Assembly (NCBI GenBank): GCA_032358165.1
Contig: JAALGY010000008.1
Location: 496,001-560,000, forward strand
Origin: Diplosphaera chodatii
Taxonomy: Eukaryota > Chlorophyta > Trebouxiophyceae > Prasiolales > Stichococcaceae
Length of the DNA stretch: 64,000 bases
Direction of reading: 5' to 3'
Below are positions 61,767-64,000 of the stretch, one piece after another. A program made the position numbers and the translations under genes. Under the pieces are notes generated by a model, which ran no database searches, was not told the DNA's origin, and saw nothing but the letters and a program-made list of their open reading frames with translations. How positions within the stretch are numbered: the first letter of the stretch is position 1; every line of letters starts with the position of its first letter.

Positions 61767-62153
61767 CCGTGGGCAGCGCCAGAATCGCTATCTGATACTG
61801 CAACCGTCAAGCCGGATATGCTTTCCGTCGCAGCGCTTCCACTGCAGTTTTCTTGGTTTCACTGTGCATCTAATTGATGTTGGGGCACAAGCAGGGCGTG
61901 GGGACCTGCAGCAGTTTGGCCGCTCCTAGAGATGTGCGGCAGGGTCTACACGGTGTGGGCGGGGGGGCAGGCACATATCAACAGGCGTCAGGTTTGACTG
62001 TGACCAGCTAGATTGCTTGTACAACAGCCTGCGTCTCTTTCGGCACATCTGTTGCACTAAATCGGAATGGTATGTTGATACACGGGCGCCGCATCAGCAT
62101 TCTAGATGCTCATGAGCCAGACTTAGTGTAGGAGGCGCTAAAGCATTGTGTTC
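61767..62153. other. Intergenic region, no gene recognised
   Basis: 387 bases between receptor copy 2 and the SET-domain gene, both on the plus strand. It includes a G-run (about 61959-61970). I see no TGTAA and no other feature I can support. Confidence 0.5.
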
Positions 62154-63955
62154 ATGGCTAAGAAAGCAGGCGACGATAAGCACAGGAAGCGGAAGAAGGC
62201 CAGGCATGGCTCAAACCCAACAAATGCACACGCCGCCGCCACTGATGCTTCTTGCAAGCCGGCCGCGGTTGAGAGGTGGCTGGATGACGCCGGCGTGGAA
62301 TGGCGAGAGTGCTGCAGACTGGGCGAGGCGGCCAGCGGAGGGCAGGGCGTGTTCGCGGTACGGGATATCGCGGCAGGAGAGGTGGTCCTGGCGGTGCCGG
62401 ATGATGCGGTGCTCATGCCGGACGACTGCTGCATCGCCAAGGTGACACCAAAACATACAAAAGCACGCCTCACGTCCTTAATATCGCGACACAAGAGGTG
62501 TATGCGGCTCGACACCAACAGCAGACTCCCAGCCACATGCATCTGGCGTGGTGTGCTGCGGCCACAGCTGCATGTTGTCAGATCGTGTCACACGATGATT
62601 CACATGGAGCTTCACGCGACCTACAGGAGCTGCAGGAGGCTGACCTGGGGCACGAAGGCCGCGGCGGCGAACGCGGCGAGGGCATCGCTCTGGCGCTGGC
62701 GCTCATGGCAGAGGCTCACGCCGGCGAACACTCCAGGTGAGATCTCAACGCGATCGATGCTGCTGGACCATGCTGCATGCTGCGAGTTTGCATACTCTGT
62801 GTTTGATGTTGCAGCTCCCTGCAGGGCAGTAGGTTGCAGCCATTTCTGGTGACCGACCAAAGCTGGTGGTGCTCTACAGCCATGCGGCCTACATCGCGTC
62901 GCTGCCGCGGGCGATGCCGGGCGTGCCCGTCTGCTGGGCCGCCGAGGAGCGCGCCTTTCTGGCCGGCACCGCGGCGGCGGACAAGCTGGATGGCGTTGGC
63001 GTGGCGCCGGGTGCCCTGTCTGATTGGGGACCCTCCATCGAGCTGCCGTCACAGGCGAGCCGAATTTGGAAGGTCATCGTGCATCACAGTGTCTATCATG
63101 TCAAGCCAGAGCCTCGAATGTGGGGTTCAGTGTGTAGCTGAGTAGCAAGCGCACGGCATTGCACCCTCGGGATCACGGGCGTCGGGAGCAGCTGCTGACA
63201 GCATCGGGTGACGAGACAGCTGACAAGCGCACTGTTGGCGCAGCAGATCGACTCAGCCTGGGAGGAGGTGGCGCAGCCTTTCGTGTCACAGCACAGCCAG
63301 CACTTTGGCACTGCCGAGGCAGATTGGCGGTCGCGATTCGAATGGGCAACCGCGGTTGTGGCGGCCTACAGCTTCGAGCTGGGCGATGACAAGTACCAGG
63401 TGCAGATCCACTTCGTCAAACGAAAACATACGCTGTACTTGTGCACATATGCACAGCAGCTTCTCATTAACTAAGAAGCAGGCAAGACAGCAGGCATCCG
63501 CCATTGCCAGCTGCGTTGTGTGGACAGCGTCCCCCAGTGCCATTGCCTCACCGCTCATCTCTTCCCCACCGCTGTGCAATTGTAGGCAATGGTGCCACTG
63601 TGGGACGCCCTGAACCACATCACAGGACGCTGCAATGTGCGGCTGCACCACCATGAACAGGACGAGCGCCTACAGATGATTGCAACAGGTCAGACGCTTG
63701 GTCCACATCGCATTGTGTCATGCCACGACGACCTGGTGCAGGCTTCCCACTTGGTGCTCCATGAAACTGCTGCTGAAAACGAACAGAATGGTGCACTGCA
63801 ACGCTGGCAGGACGGATGTGCATCTGCTGCTGTACCTCGCAGAGCCGATCCGGGCGGGCAGTGAGCTCATCAACAACTATGGCGAGCTGGGCAATGCGGA
63901 GCTGCTGCGGCGCTTCGGCTTCGTGGAGCCATGCAACCCACACGACTGTGCTCAG
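62154..63955 (+). CDS. SET-domain protein lysine methyltransferase, SETD6/Rubisco-LSMT class (3' partial)
   Basis: Transfers methyl groups from S-adenosylmethionine to lysines of non-histone proteins (class including SETD6, RKM4 and Rubisco LSMT). Exons: 62154-62441, 62636-62736 (or from 62627), 62880-62994, 63244-63399, 63586-63688 and 63843-63955, giving 292 residues visible. The coding region continues beyond the last intron donor, past the window end. A basic start (KKAGDDKHRKRKKARHG) resembles a nuclear localisation signal. The SET core is split by the typical insert: GQGVFAVRDIAAGEVVLAVP, then GIALALALMAEAH, HAAYIASLPRAMPGVPVCW, FLAGTAAADKL, VVAAYSFELGDD, VPLWDALNHITGRCNV (the family's D-x-x-N-H), and MIATEPIRAGSELINNYGEL with GNAELLRRFGFVE. 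INNYGELGN corresponds to the family's FNTYGQxxN active-site tyrosine motif. The C-terminal Rubisco-LSMT substrate-binding domain lies outside the window. Closest in style to SETD6; substrate unknown. Confidence 0.9.
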
Positions 63956-64000
63956 GTGTCTAAATGTCAGTCTCATGCAGGAGGTCAGGGAGGTGTCAGT

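Overview
The window looks like nuclear DNA of a green alga (Chlorophyta, plausibly trebouxiophyte- or chlorophyte-like). The sequence is GC-rich. Every recognisable gene is split into many short exons with GT donors (often GTGCGC or GTGAGY) and TGCAG-type acceptors. TGTAA motifs lie a few hundred bases after several stop codons. The proteins are plant-like (AZG purine permease, GRDP, CLPF, At4g39970-type HAD phosphatase, CNX1G, PBA1). I rebuilt gene models by splicing exons by eye. Each model was accepted only where exon phases join without frameshift, so exon coordinates are stated but remain unsupported by transcript data.

Layout. (1) 72-14865: an AZG-type purine permease (+, 5' end outside the window) converges on a two-headed isochorismatase-family hydrolase (-) whose first half is a close biuret-hydrolase relative. 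A small SnoaL-like protein (-) follows, then plastid-type GARS of purine synthesis (+). (2) 15840-25130: an unrecognised acidic/coiled-coil protein (-) and an ankyrin plus coiled-coil protein (+) containing repeated exons. (3) 26899-38817: one 31-exon gene for a glycine-rich-domain-protein (DUF1399) homologue with a tail of about 1,000 disordered residues. (4) 39527-42916: stand-alone molybdopterin adenylyltransferase (+) converging on the Clp adaptor CLPF (-). (5) 43251-48833: two tandem CbbY/At4g39970-type phosphatases with identical exon structure. (6) 49473-51061: proteasome beta1. (7) 52855-61766: two tandem ionotropic glutamate-receptor-like channels. (8) 62154 to the end: a SETD6-like SET-domain lysine methyltransferase, cut off by the window edge.

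Taken together: purine uptake, biuret-type amide hydrolysis and purine synthesis sit side by side, which suggests but does not prove a nitrogen-scavenging neighbourhood. CLPF and GARS point to the chloroplast, PBA1 to the cytosolic/nuclear proteasome, and the two receptors to membrane signalling. No rRNA, tRNA, CRISPR, intact transposon or virus was recognised.
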